Part shown: positions 6,087 through 13,958 of the stretch, in pieces
Numbering within the stretch: the stretch's first letter is position 1
Layout: every line of letters begins with the position of its first letter
Origin: Anaerofilum sp. An201
Lineage (GTDB): Bacteria; Bacillota; Clostridia; Oscillospirales; Ruminococcaceae
Direction: 5' to 3'
NCBI RefSeq assembly: GCF_002160015.1
Contig: NZ_NFJT01000018.1
Span: forward strand, 1 to 64,000
DNA length: 64,000 nucleotides
Program-made: the position numbers and the translations under genes
The notes under the pieces: generated by a model
What the model was told of the DNA's origin: nothing
Databases searched by the model: none
The model's input: only the letters and a program-made list of their open reading frames with translations

Positions 6087-7448
6087 TCAGCCCTCGGGCA
6101 GCAGGCGCTTGCGGTTCAGCAGGAACATCACCAGCGCGGTGCAGCTGGAGAGGATGTCGGCGATCGGCTCGGCCACATAGATGCTCAGCACGCTGTGGGT
6201 GATCAGCGGCAGCACCACCGCCAGCGGCACCAGCAGGATCACCTTTCGCAGCAGCGCCAGAAACAGGCTGATCTTCGCCTGTCCCAGGCCCATGAACAGG
6301 CTCTGGCAGGCCATCTGGCAGCCGAACGCCCAGATCCCGGCGAAGAAGATGGGCATCACCTGCTTCACCAGTTCGATCAGCTGGGCGTCGGGGGTGAAGA
6401 TGCGGGCAAACACGCCCGGCAGGCACACCACCACCAGACAGCACACGGTGGTGATGGACAGGGTTGTGCGCAGCAGCAGCCAGAAGGTGCGGCGCACACG
6501 GTGGTAGTTTCTGGCGCCGTAGTTGTAGCTCATGATGGGCTGCACGCCCTGCGTGATGCCCTGCATCGGCATAGTCAGCATCTGCATCACGCTCTGCAGC
6601 ACCGTCATGCTGCCCACATAGAGGTCGCCGCCGTAGCGCTGCAGGCCGCTGTTCAGGGTGATGGTGACGAGGCTCTCGGTGCTCTGCATGATGAAGGGAG
6701 CCACGCCCAGCGCCGCGATCGAGCCCATCACCTTCGCGCTGGAGCGCAGGTACTGCGGGCGGATGCGGATGCTGCTCTGCTTGCTGCACAGGAAGTACAC
6801 GGTCCAGGCCGCGCTGCATGCCTGGCTGAAAACGGTGGCCACCGCCGCGCCCTGCACGCCCATGTTCAGGCCGAAGATCAGGATGGGGTCCAGCACGATG
6901 TTGATCACCGCGCCGATCAGCACGCTGCACATCGCGATGCCCGGCCGCCCCTGGGCCGAGATGAAGGTGTTCAGGCCCAGCGCCAGCTGCACGAACACGG
7001 TGCCGCAGACGTAGATGGTGATGTAGTCCATCGCGTAGCCGATGGTCTGGTCGGACGCGCCGAACAGATACAGCAGCGGCCGGTTAAAGGCCAGGAAGAA
7101 CGCCGTCAGCACCACCGACAGCACCAGCAGCATCGAACAGCTGTTGCCCAGGATGCGCTCGGCCTTCTCGCGGTTGCCGGCGCCCAGCTGGATGCTGGCC
7201 AGCGGCGCGCCGCCCATGCCGGCAAAGGCCGCAAAGGCCGAGATCAGCATGATGATGGAGAAGGTCACCCCCACGCCGGTGAGCGCCAGACCGCCGGTGC
7301 CGGAGATATGGCCGATATAGATGCGGTCCACCACATTGTATAGGACGTTGATGAATTGGGCCATCACGGCCGGAGCCGCCATCTTCAGCATCAGCTTTCC
7401 CACCGGCGCGGTGGCGAGCTGCTGTTCGCGGCTTTGTGCTTGTGACAT
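6087..7448 (-). CDS. MATE family multidrug/metabolite exporter
   Basis: 453 aa, full length for MATE proteins, with 12 predicted membrane segments in two similar halves. The opening (GKLMLKMAAPAVMAQFINVL then YNVVDRIYIGHI) and GVTFSIIMLISAFAAFAGMGG are signatures of the NorM/DinF-like branch common in clostridia. It exports cationic compounds using Na+ or H+ gradients (known of the family); the substrate is unknown. ATG 7448 has an AAGGAG site. A TATAAT on the minus strand at 7499-7504 lies inside the palindrome at 7499-7532. It stands alone. Confidence 0.9.
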   Translation of the reverse strand: MSQAQSREQQLATAPVGKLMLKMAAPAVMAQFINVLYNVVDRIYIGHISGTGGLALTGVGVTFSIIMLISAFAAFAGMGGAPLASIQLGAGNREKAERILGNSCSMLLVLSVVLTAFFLAFNRPLLYLFGASDQTIGYAMDYITIYVCGTVFVQLALGLNTFISAQGRPGIAMCSVLIGAVINIVLDPILIFGLNMGVQGAAVATVFSQACSAAWTVYFLCSKQSSIRIRPQYLRSSAKVMGSIAALGVAPFIMQSTESLVTITLNSGLQRYGGDLYVGSMTVLQSVMQMLTMPMQGITQGVQPIMSYNYGARNYHRVRRTFWLLLRTTLSITTVCCLVVVCLPGVFARIFTPDAQLIELVKQVMPIFFAGIWAFGCQMACQSLFMGLGQAKISLFLALLRKVILLVPLAVVLPLITHSVLSIYVAEPIADILSSCTALVMFLLNRKRLLPEG

Positions 7449-7498
7449 GAATACAAACGCTCCTTTCTGCAGCCGGCAGCGCCGGGCTGTGCATCTCT

Positions 7499-7573
7499 AT
7501 TATACCATGAGGTGCAAGCGAAATGGTATAATTCGCCATCTTTTTCGGCCAGCCCGCAAGGGGCGAGAAAAAG
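7499..7573. repeat. Promoter-like palindrome plus dispersed 34-nt hairpin
   Basis: ATTATACCAT/ATGGTATAAT (7499-7508 and 7523-7532) is a perfect 10-bp inverted repeat carrying TATAAT. A near-copy lies at 28931-28964. Directly after it, the hairpin CTTTTTCGGC...CGAGAAAAAG (7540-7573) recurs inverted at 33863-33896. No gene lies in 7449-7745. Confidence 0.6.
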
Positions 7574-7640
7574 CCATACAGAAAAGCGGTATACGGGCCG
7601 CGGCGCGGCCGCTCCGCCTATCCCGAAACCCGGGCAGAGG

Positions 7641-7670
7641 TTGACAAAAACCGCTGTTTTTTTGTAAAAT
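7641..7670 (+). promoter_or_regulatory. Promoter of the lipoprotein-apbE pair
   Basis: TTGACA (7641-7646), 18 bp, TAAAAT (7665-7670). The leader runs about 70 nt to the ATG at 7746. Confidence 0.7.
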
Positions 7671-7745
7671 AAAATAATTATATGCATATCTGCCGCGCGT
7701 GCGCTGCGCGCGGGAAAAATAGGAGAATGCGAGAGGAGAAATTCC

Positions 7746-8777
7746 ATGAAAAAGCTCATTGCAATTGCACTGGCTGCGGGGCTGGCGCTGATCTGCTTCA
7801 CCAGCTGCTATACCGGCGGCCCGGTGAACAAACTGCCCAGCGTCACCGCCGAAGGCGACCTGAACACCGGCTTGGCCATCGCCGGCACCGTCAGCGGCAC
7901 TTCCGCGGCCGACGGCGAGAACGGCAAGGCCGGCGGCAACTTCAACGTGGCGGCTGTCCTGGTGGATCAGGACGGCGTCATCGTGGACTGCAAGCTGGAC
8001 GTGCTGCAGACCGAACTTCCCTTCACCGCCGACGGCCAGCTGGCCTTTGACGGCACCCTGGAGCTGCCCACCAAGAACGAGCGCGGCGACGACTACGGCA
8101 TGAAGGATATTTCCGGCATCGGCAAGGAGTGGTTCGAGCAGGCCGACTACCTCAGCAAGTACGTGCTGGGCAAGACCGCCGATGAGGTGGCCGCCATGCC
8201 TGTGGGCGAGGACGGCAAGAGCACCGACGCCGACCTGCTGGCCGGCTGTACCGTGGCGGTGGGCGACTACCTGAGCGTGATCGCCGAAGCTGCCCGCAAT
8301 GCCACCAGCCGCGGCGCCGCCGCCGGCGACACCCTGGGCCTGGGCATCGTTGCCGACACCCAGACCAACTCCAAGGCGGCTGCCGACGGGGCGGACGGCA
8401 ACGCCGAGGTGGACGTGACCGTGGTGGCCCTCACCCGCGGCGCCGACGGCACCATCACCAGCGCCGTCACCGACGCCGTGCAGGCTCCCCTGGCCTTCAC
8501 CGCCGCCGGCGAGGCCAGCTCCGACACGGTCACCCTGACCACCAAGTACGCGCTGGGCAACGACTACCACATGAAGGACGCCTCCGGCATCGGTCTGGAG
8601 TGGTTCGAGCAGGCCGACGCCTTCTGCGCCTTCATGCGCGGCAAGACCATCGACCAGGTGAGCGGCGCCGTGACCGACGGCTATGCCACCGACGCCGACC
8701 TGAAGGCTGGCTGCACCATCAATATGTATGGGTTCCTGGGCGCGGCTGCCAAGGCCGACGCCAACGCGCAGGCGTAA
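7746..8777 (+). CDS. Duplicated FMN-binding-type lipoprotein
   Basis: 343 aa. Signal peptide and lipobox (LICFTSC, Cys near 19) indicate a lipoprotein on the outer membrane face. The mature part is two ~140-residue repeats. Each ends with MKD(I/A)SGIG, EWFEQAD and a closing TDADL-x-AGCT segment (first Thr169, second Thr324). The closing segment resembles the covalent flavinylation motif Dxx(S/T)GA(S/T) as DxxAGCT, with the acceptor Thr kept. The next gene is ApbE, the enzyme that attaches FMN to such threonines. Inferred: a two-flavin electron carrier. The Ala and Cys substitutions make this uncertain. Possible alternative: a non-flavin surface lipoprotein. Confidence 0.6.
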   Translation: MKKLIAIALAAGLALICFTSCYTGGPVNKLPSVTAEGDLNTGLAIAGTVSGTSAADGENGKAGGNFNVAAVLVDQDGVIVDCKLDVLQTELPFTADGQLAFDGTLELPTKNERGDDYGMKDISGIGKEWFEQADYLSKYVLGKTADEVAAMPVGEDGKSTDADLLAGCTVAVGDYLSVIAEAARNATSRGAAAGDTLGLGIVADTQTNSKAAADGADGNAEVDVTVVALTRGADGTITSAVTDAVQAPLAFTAAGEASSDTVTLTTKYALGNDYHMKDASGIGLEWFEQADAFCAFMRGKTIDQVSGAVTDGYATDADLKAGCTINMYGFLGAAAKADANAQA

Positions 8778-8792
8778 GGTCCTGTGTGCTCT

Positions 8793-8830
8793 GCGGCCTC
8801 TCCCTGCCCGGGGGGACGGCCGCTTTTTTT
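8793..8830 (+). terminator. Hairpin between the lipoprotein gene and apbE
   Basis: GCGGCC (8793-8798) and GGCCGC (8818-8823) enclose an inner CCC/GGG pair and are followed by T7. It likely ends or attenuates the lipoprotein mRNA, giving less ApbE than lipoprotein. Confidence 0.65.
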
Positions 8831-8852
8831 GAAAGGAAGGAGAGGTTTTTTC

Positions 8853-9905
8853 ATGCGACGCATCCTGTGTGTGCTGCTTGCGCTGGCGATGCTGACGGGG
8901 CTGGGCGGCTGTGCCCGCCAGCCGCAGCGGCAGAGCGTGACCTGGTTCGACCTGTTCGACACCGTGACCATCCTGCTGGGCTACACCGATACCGAGGCCG
9001 CGTTCAGCGAGCAGGCCGCGGCCGTCTACCAGGATCTGGAGCACTACCACCGCCTGTTCGATATCTACAACACCTACGAGGGCATGAACAACCTCAAGAC
9101 CATCAACGACAACGCGGGCGTTGCGCCGGTGGAGGTGGAGCAGCCGGTGATCGACCTGATCCTGCTGGCAAAGCGGCTGTACGAACAGACCGACGGGCAG
9201 GTGAACATCGCGATGGGCAGCGTGCTGGAGCTGTGGCACGACGCCCGCGAAGCGGCCGAAGCCGATCCGTCGGCGGCCTATGTCCCAAACGAGCAGGCGC
9301 TGCGCGAGGCCGCCGCCCACACCGACATCAGCCGGGTGATCGTGGACGAGCAGGCGGGCACCGTCTTTCTCGAGGACCCGGAGATGAGGCTGGACGTGGG
9401 CAGCGTGGGCAAGGGCTACGCGGTGGAGCTGGCGGCCCGGGCGGCGGAGGAGCGCGGGCTGACCAGCGCGCTGCTGAGCGTGGGCGGCAACCTGCGCGCC
9501 ATCGGCCAGAAGCCGGGCGATCAGAAATGGACCGGCGCCATCCAGGACCCGTGGACGCAGGAGCCGAATGCCGTGTCCCCATATACGGTGGAGCTGTCGG
9601 ACGGCATCGCGCTGGTGACCAGCGGCGACTACCAGCGCTATTTCACGGTGGACGGCGTGCGCTACCACCACATCATCGACCCCGACACCCTGCAGCCGGC
9701 GGCGTGGGCGAACGCGGTGAGCGTATTGTATCCCGATTCGGGCGTGGCCGACGCGCTGTCCACCGCGCTGTTCAACATGCCGCCGGAGGACGGCCTGGCG
9801 CTGATCGAGAGCATCGACGGCGCCGAAGCGATGTGGATGCTGCCCAGCCGCGAGGTGATCTTCTCGTCCGGCTTTGCCGAGAGCCTGCGCGAAAACACAG
9901 AATAA
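8853..9905 (+). CDS. apbE: FAD:protein FMN transferase ApbE
   Basis: 350 aa. It transfers FMN from FAD to a Thr/Ser of acceptor proteins outside the membrane (known of ApbE). Seen: lipoprotein signal ending GLGGC, an early TWFDLFDTVTILLGY strand, DVGSVGKGYAVELAA (the Mg/FAD-binding DxGxxxKG motif), SVGGNLRAIG, and YHHIIDPDTLQP. ATG 8853 is chosen because GGAAGGAGAGG precedes it and the signal peptide starts there; the frame is open 23 codons further. It follows its probable substrate, the duplicated lipoprotein. Confidence 0.93.
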   Translation: MRRILCVLLALAMLTGLGGCARQPQRQSVTWFDLFDTVTILLGYTDTEAAFSEQAAAVYQDLEHYHRLFDIYNTYEGMNNLKTINDNAGVAPVEVEQPVIDLILLAKRLYEQTDGQVNIAMGSVLELWHDAREAAEADPSAAYVPNEQALREAAAHTDISRVIVDEQAGTVFLEDPEMRLDVGSVGKGYAVELAARAAEERGLTSALLSVGGNLRAIGQKPGDQKWTGAIQDPWTQEPNAVSPYTVELSDGIALVTSGDYQRYFTVDGVRYHHIIDPDTLQPAAWANAVSVLYPDSGVADALSTALFNMPPEDGLALIESIDGAEAMWMLPSREVIFSSGFAESLRENTE

Positions 9906-9920
9906 AAATCAAAAAAAGCG

Positions 9921-9949
9921 TTGACAAAACGGGCAGGATGTGGTATCAT
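9921..9949 (+). promoter_or_regulatory. Promoter of the serine tRNA pair
   Basis: TTGACA (9921-9926), 17 bp, TATCAT (9944-9949), about 41 bp before the first tRNA. The consensus -35 and spacing fit a strong stable-RNA promoter. Confidence 0.85.
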
Positions 9950-9990
9950 CTTTCTTGCGTTACAAAGATTGCAGTGACAAAAACCACTGT

Positions 9991-10077
9991 GGAGAGGTGT
10001 CCGAGTGGTTTAAGGAGCCGGTCTTGAAAACCGGTGACCCGCAAGGGCCGTGGGTTCGAATCCCACCCTCTCCGCCA
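9991..10077 (+). tRNA. tRNA-Ser(TGA)
   Basis: 87 nt, class II with a long variable arm (TGACCCGCAAGGGCCG region). Acceptor GGAGAGG/CCTCTCC, anticodon loop CTTGAAA (anticodon TGA), T arm GGGTTCGAATCCC, CCA encoded at 10075-10077. It reads UCA and related serine codons. Confidence 0.96.
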
Positions 10078-10120
10078 TCTTTTTAACAGACAAGTGAAGA
10101 GATATCACATACTTTGCTCT

Positions 10121-10211
10121 GGAGAAGTACTCAAGAGGTCGAAGAGGCGCCCCTGCTAAGGGCGTAGGTCGGGTAACCGGCGCGAGGGTTCAAATCCCTC
10201 CTTCTCCGCCA
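10121..10211 (+). tRNA. tRNA-Ser(GCT)
   Basis: 91 nt, class II. Acceptor GGAGAAG/CTTCTCC, anticodon loop CTGCTAA (anticodon GCT, reading AGC/AGU), T arm GGGTTCAAATCCC, CCA encoded. Cotranscribed with the preceding tRNA, 43 bp apart. Confidence 0.96.
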
Positions 10212-10313
10212 GTCAAATCCACAACACGGTTTCGTGTTGTGGATTTTTCTTTTTGTTTTTCTTTGCTTTGAACCAATCCGGCAAAACGGACGATCGACCA
10301 AATCCCCCGCTGT
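10211..10313 (+). repeat. Flanking repeat, left copy
   Basis: Begins at the last base of tRNA-Ser(GCT) and includes the terminator hairpin plus ~60 further bases (GAACCAATCCGG..., CGATCGACCAAATCCCCC). About 80% identical by eye to 13318-13420. The two copies bracket the AlbA_2/PepSY/DUF3795 genes. Confidence 0.75.
10215..10255 (+). terminator. tRNA operon terminator
   Basis: A 14-bp stem AAATCCACAACACG/CGTGTTGTGGATTT with loop GTTT, then a T-rich tail. From 10256 to 10486 the DNA is AT-rich with no gene. Confidence 0.85.
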
Positions 10314-10486
10314 AAAAATGAATCCATCATGGAAAACTGCAAGAACCGGCAAACCAAAAATGAAATTTTTCTCTCATTTGTTCAAAACTTAAAATTAAAG
10401 TTTGGAAAAATTTAAATTTTTGAAATTGAAACTCAAATCATTGAGAAAAAACAAAACAAAAATCAAAAAGAATCGAACGCTTTTCA

Positions 10487-10515
10487 TTGACATTTCAAAA
10501 AAATGCTAATAAAAT
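10487..10515 (+). promoter_or_regulatory. Promoter of the AlbA_2 gene
   Basis: TTGACA (10487-10492), 17 bp, TAAAAT (10510-10515), 25 bp before the ATG. It sits in a markedly AT-rich stretch (10340-10520) unlike the surrounding chromosome. Confidence 0.75.
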
Positions 10516-10539
10516 AAAAAGCAGAAGGGAGGGGATTTT

Positions 10540-11985
10540 ATGCTTGCAGAAGAATTGCTGGAGCTTGTTGCCCGCACAACCCGCCAAAAATGCGAGAGCC
10601 AGGTTCTGGAAGTAAAGGCCGCCCATGTGGACTGTCCCAAGCGGCTGTATGATACGCTTTCCAGCTTCTCCAACCAGGACAGTGGCGGCGTGCTGCTGTT
10701 TGGGCTGGACGAAACGCAGGATTTCAAGATTGTCGGCGTCTATGATCTGCAGTCTCTGCAAAAAAAGGTGACCGAGCAGTGCAAGCAGATGGAACCGCCG
10801 GTGCGCGCCGTGTTTACGATTGCGGAAATAGAGGGGCTTGCCGTCTGCGCGGCGGAGATCCCCGCCATCGACCTGTCGGAACGGCCCTGCTATTACAAAG
10901 GGGCCGGGCGGGTGAAAGGTTCGTATGTGCGGGTGGGCGATGCCGACCTGCCCATGACCGATTATGAATTGTACAGCTACGAGGCGTTTCGGAAGCATCT
11001 GCACGATGACGAGAGGCCCATCGAGCGGGCAGCGCTCGACACTCTGCACCAGGATGCGATACAGAGATATGTGCTGGACCGCCGATTGGAACGCCCGGGT
11101 TTTGGAAGGCTGTCGGAAGAACAGCAGCTGGAAATGCTGAATATCACCCGCGGCGGTGTGCCGACCTTGGCTGCTGTTTTGAATTTTGGCCTTTACCCGC
11201 AGGGGTATCTCCCCCAGCTTTTCATCAGCGCGGTCGTGGTGCCGGGAACGGAGATCGGCGATGTGGCCGAGGACGATGCCGCGCGTTTTCTGGACAACAA
11301 ACGGATCGAGGGCACCATTGCGGAAATGACCGAAGAGGCGCTCGCCTTCTGCAAACGGAACATGAAAACCCGCACCGTGGTGGATCCGTTCACGGGCCGC
11401 CGCACCGACCGAACCGAATACCCCATCCATGCACTGCGCGAGGCCATTCTGAACGCGCTGATCCATCGGGATTACAGCCCTTATACCGAGGGGACCTCTG
11501 TGCAGCTGGCCTTCTTTGCGGATCGGCTGGAGGTGCACAGCCCAGGCAGCCTGTACGGCCGCACAACGGTGGAACAGCTGGGACACGCACGGCCGGATCG
11601 GCGCAATCCCGCTTTGGCGGTGATGGCGGAAATTCTCACCGATGCAGAGAACCGCTATTCCGGTATTCCCACCATCCGGAGGGAGATGGCCGCCTATGGT
11701 CTGCCGGAACCCGTGTTTGAAAATCGCCGCAGCGAATTCGTGGTGATCCTGTATAATGGCAGCACCGCAAAACAGCCGGCTGCGAAAGAGCCGGAGGAAG
11801 CGGCAGACCTGCTGGAGTTTTGCAGCACACCGCGCAGCCGGGGGGAGATCGCCGCCTTTCTGGGCGTTAAAACGATCTCCTACGCCATCAGCCGGTATGT
11901 CAATCCGCTGCTGAAAGCGGGAACGCTCAAAATGACGCTCCCCGATCGTCCCGGCAGTCCCCGGCAAAAATATTATCGGGCGTAA
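10540..11985 (+). CDS. AlbA_2 (Schlafen-type) domain ATPase/regulator
   Basis: 481 aa. The N-terminal ~130 residues are an AlbA_2 domain: LEVKAA, then SNQDSGGVLLFGLDE (the G-G-x-x-x-x-G-x strand) and GSYVRVGDAD. The middle, ~300-400, matches the RecG-like HATPase_c_4 domain: HALREAILNALIHRDYS and RLEVHSPGSLYG. The C-terminus is a winged helix (TPRSRGEIAAFLGVKT). Proteins of this architecture are annotated as putative DNA-binding ATPases or transcriptional regulators; some related genes lie in defence or mobile contexts. GGGAGGGG precedes the ATG. Function here is unknown; the flanking repeats suggest acquisition with the island. Confidence 0.8.
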   Translation: MLAEELLELVARTTRQKCESQVLEVKAAHVDCPKRLYDTLSSFSNQDSGGVLLFGLDETQDFKIVGVYDLQSLQKKVTEQCKQMEPPVRAVFTIAEIEGLAVCAAEIPAIDLSERPCYYKGAGRVKGSYVRVGDADLPMTDYELYSYEAFRKHLHDDERPIERAALDTLHQDAIQRYVLDRRLERPGFGRLSEEQQLEMLNITRGGVPTLAAVLNFGLYPQGYLPQLFISAVVVPGTEIGDVAEDDAARFLDNKRIEGTIAEMTEEALAFCKRNMKTRTVVDPFTGRRTDRTEYPIHALREAILNALIHRDYSPYTEGTSVQLAFFADRLEVHSPGSLYGRTTVEQLGHARPDRRNPALAVMAEILTDAENRYSGIPTIRREMAAYGLPEPVFENRRSEFVVILYNGSTAKQPAAKEPEEAADLLEFCSTPRSRGEIAAFLGVKTISYAISRYVNPLLKAGTLKMTLPDRPGSPRQKYYRA

Positions 11986-12122
11986 AAACTGCATGGAAAT
12001 GCAGCTGTTTTCATTGGTTTCACGCGATATTCCTTTCCATTTCTGTTATGGGGTTTGAAAACCGTCTGGAAAAGGAGAAAGTTCAAACTGCGATCAACAC
12101 ACAATTTTGCGGGTGGTATGAT

Positions 12123-12791
12123 ATGAAAAGAAACAGATGGATGGCCGCTATACTGGCCATGCTGTGTATGCTGGCGGCGGGATGCGGCACGGAGCTGAAA
12201 GGGCCGGAATCAGCCCCTTCGCACGATGGTTCTGCCGGCAGCCGAAACACGGAGGAGGCGATATCCTCTGCGCCGCAAAAGGCGGATGCGGAAATGGGCG
12301 AGGCCCAGAGCGGTGCGGGATCGCCGGAAAGCAGCAGTGCCGGAACAGCGGCGGAAATAGACCGGGATGCCGCTCTGCGTTTGGCTTTTGAGAACGCCGG
12401 AGTCCGGAAAGAGGATGCGTATAACGTACAGGTGGAACGGGACCGGGAGAACGATATTTCGATTTTCCAGGTCGAATTTGAGACCGAGTATGGCGACTAT
12501 GATTTTGAAATTGCAGCTGCAGACGGCCGGATCGTAGGCGCCGATTATGAAGTGGACGAGGAATGGCTGGACAAACTGGGGGGAAGCCCCGTTTCCCTGG
12601 AAGAAGCCAGGCGCATCATTCAAAGCAAGGTGCCAGGTTCCGATGCGGCGGATATACGGATCTGGGAAGAAAGCGGAGATGGCCGCGGCCGCTTTGAGGG
12701 GGAGCTGCTGCACGAAGGCATCCAGTATGAATTTGAGATCGACCCGAAAACCGGCGTCGTGTTTGACTGGAATGCAGATATGCGGGAATAA
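12123..12791 (+). CDS. PepSY-domain lipoprotein
   Basis: 222 aa. Signal peptide with lipobox MLAAGC (Cys near 21), a low-complexity Ser/Ala/Glu linker to ~75, then two PepSY domains: DRDAALRLAFENAGV through YDFEIAAADGRIVGADYE, and SLEEARRIIQSKVPG through QYEFEIDPKTGVVFDWN. PepSY domains bind or inhibit peptidases and act as sensors at the membrane surface (known of the family). ATG 12123 fits the signal peptide; the frame is open 25 codons upstream with little ribosome site at either start. The next gene begins 28 bp downstream. Confidence 0.85.
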   Translation: MKRNRWMAAILAMLCMLAAGCGTELKGPESAPSHDGSAGSRNTEEAISSAPQKADAEMGEAQSGAGSPESSSAGTAAEIDRDAALRLAFENAGVRKEDAYNVQVERDRENDISIFQVEFETEYGDYDFEIAAADGRIVGADYEVDEEWLDKLGGSPVSLEEARRIIQSKVPGSDAADIRIWEESGDGRGRFEGELLHEGIQYEFEIDPKTGVVFDWNADMRE

Positions 12792-12819
12792 AGGATTCAC
12801 AAGATCAAGCAGGTGGAAT

Positions 12820-13275
12820 ATGAAAACAATATGTGGAATCGACTGTGCCGGGTGCCGCTGGAAAGAGACCTGCAAAGGCTGCGCAGAGACAGGCGGTCGT
12901 CCGTTCGGCAGTGAATGTGTGGCGGCCGCATGTTATAAATCGGGCGGAGAAACCTGTTATCGCGCATATAAAAATCGGCTCATCGAGGATTTTAATGCGC
13001 TTGGAATCCTCGATATGCCGACGGTGACAGAGCTTTGCCAGCTGAACGGCGCCTATGTGAACCTGGAATATACCCTTCCCAGCGGGCAGAAAATCAGATT
13101 GCTGGATGACAGGAAAGTATATCTCGGCTATCAGCTGGAGAAAGAAAACAGCGACAGATGCTACGGGCTCGTTGCAGATGATCATTTTTTGCTTGTCTGC
13201 GAGTATGGCTGCAATGGCGCAGACCCTGAAATCATCGTATACAAAAAACGAGGATTGCATTCCCCCCACACCTAA
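12820..13275 (+). CDS. DUF3795 cysteine-rich protein
   Basis: 151 aa. It starts MKTICGIDCAGCRWKETCKG, the CxxxCxxC-type head of DUF3795, then CVAAACYKSGG and CYRAYKNRLIEDFNALGI. Later strands carry EYTLPSGQKIRLLDD and CYGLVADDHFLLVCEYGCNG. The cysteines probably bind zinc. ATG 12820 follows AGGTGG. It forms an operon with the PepSY gene and ends just before the right flanking repeat. The family has no known activity. Confidence 0.75.
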   Translation: MKTICGIDCAGCRWKETCKGCAETGGRPFGSECVAAACYKSGGETCYRAYKNRLIEDFNALGILDMPTVTELCQLNGAYVNLEYTLPSGQKIRLLDDRKVYLGYQLEKENSDRCYGLVADDHFLLVCEYGCNGADPEIIVYKKRGLHSPHT

Positions 13276-13317
13276 CAAGAGTTCGGCCCCCGCCGCCGAA
13301 ACGCCGGAAATGTCTAC

Positions 13318-13420
13318 AGTCAAATCCACAGCACGGTCTCGTGCTGTGGATTTTTCTTTTGTCTTTCTCTGTTCTGAACCGATCCGGTATGACGATCGGC
13401 CAAATCCCCCTGTGTTTTTA
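13318..13420 (+). repeat. Flanking repeat, right copy
   Basis: Second copy of 10211-10313, starting AGTCAAATCC, with the same terminator hairpin and the following GAACC-GATCCGG and GATCGGCCAAATCCCCC. No tRNA precedes this copy. Confidence 0.75.
13322..13360 (+). terminator. Terminator of the PepSY/DUF3795 operon
   Basis: A 14-bp stem AAATCCACAGCACG/CGTGCTGTGGATTT, loop GTCT, then TTCTTTT. Part of the flanking repeat. Confidence 0.85.
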
Positions 13421-13452
13421 TTCAGAGGGGGAAGGCTTGGCCGGCCGCCTTC

Positions 13453-13490
13453 TTGACAATCAATAATATTATATAGTATAATCCTATATA
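13453..13490 (+). promoter_or_regulatory. Promoter and palindromic operator of the MarR operon
   Basis: TTGACA (13453-13458), 18 bp, TATAAT (13477-13482). The -10 lies between the arms of TATATAG (13470-13476) and CTATATA (13484-13490), a likely MarR site for autoregulation. Confidence 0.7.
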
Positions 13491-13502
13491 GGAGGATTTC
13501 GC

Positions 13503-13958
13503 ATGAAAACACAGGGCGGATTTTTGACCTCGCAGATCAAACAGATCAGCTCCAGGATCTTTGAACAGATGCTGGAGGACTATGGCATCCGGGAATTCAA
13601 CGGCGCGCAGGGGAAGATCCTGTATGTGCTGTGGGAGTCGGGGGAGATCCCGATCTCGCGGATCGCCCACTGCACCTCGCTGGCCAGGACCACCCTGACC
13701 AGTATGCTGGACCGGATGGAACAGGGGGGCCTGGTAAAAAGGCGGCAGAACCCGGAGAACCGGCGGGAAATCCTGGTCTCCATCACGCCGGAAGCGCAGC
13801 GCCTGCGCGAAGGATACAACGCCGTCTTGCAGCAGATCAATGAAGTGTATTACCGTGGATTCACCGAGGAGGAAATTCAACAGCATGAGACCTATCTGGC
13901 CCGCATCCTGGCCAACCTGGAGGAGTGCGAGGCCCTGAACGGGAGGAAAACAACATGA
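13503..13958 (+). CDS. MarR family regulator
   Basis: 151 aa. Winged HTH at ~45-105: ILYVLWESGEIPISRIAHCT, then LARTTLTSMLDRMEQGGLVK and NPENRREILVSITPEAQRL with the typical wing. The ends form the dimerisation helices. AGGAGG lies eight bases before the ATG. Its stop overlaps the start of the flavin reductase gene (ATGA at 13955-13958), so both come from the promoter with the TATATAG/CTATATA operator. Likely a local repressor relieved by a small molecule; the ligand is unknown. Confidence 0.9.
   Translation: MKTQGGFLTSQIKQISSRIFEQMLEDYGIREFNGAQGKILYVLWESGEIPISRIAHCTSLARTTLTSMLDRMEQGGLVKRRQNPENRREILVSITPEAQRLREGYNAVLQQINEVYYRGFTEEEIQQHETYLARILANLEECEALNGRKTT

Noticed and set aside
12885-13512. 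Minus-strand frames around 12.8-13.5 kb
   Set aside because: They cross the terminator and repeat and oppose the DUF3795 gene; no start signals.
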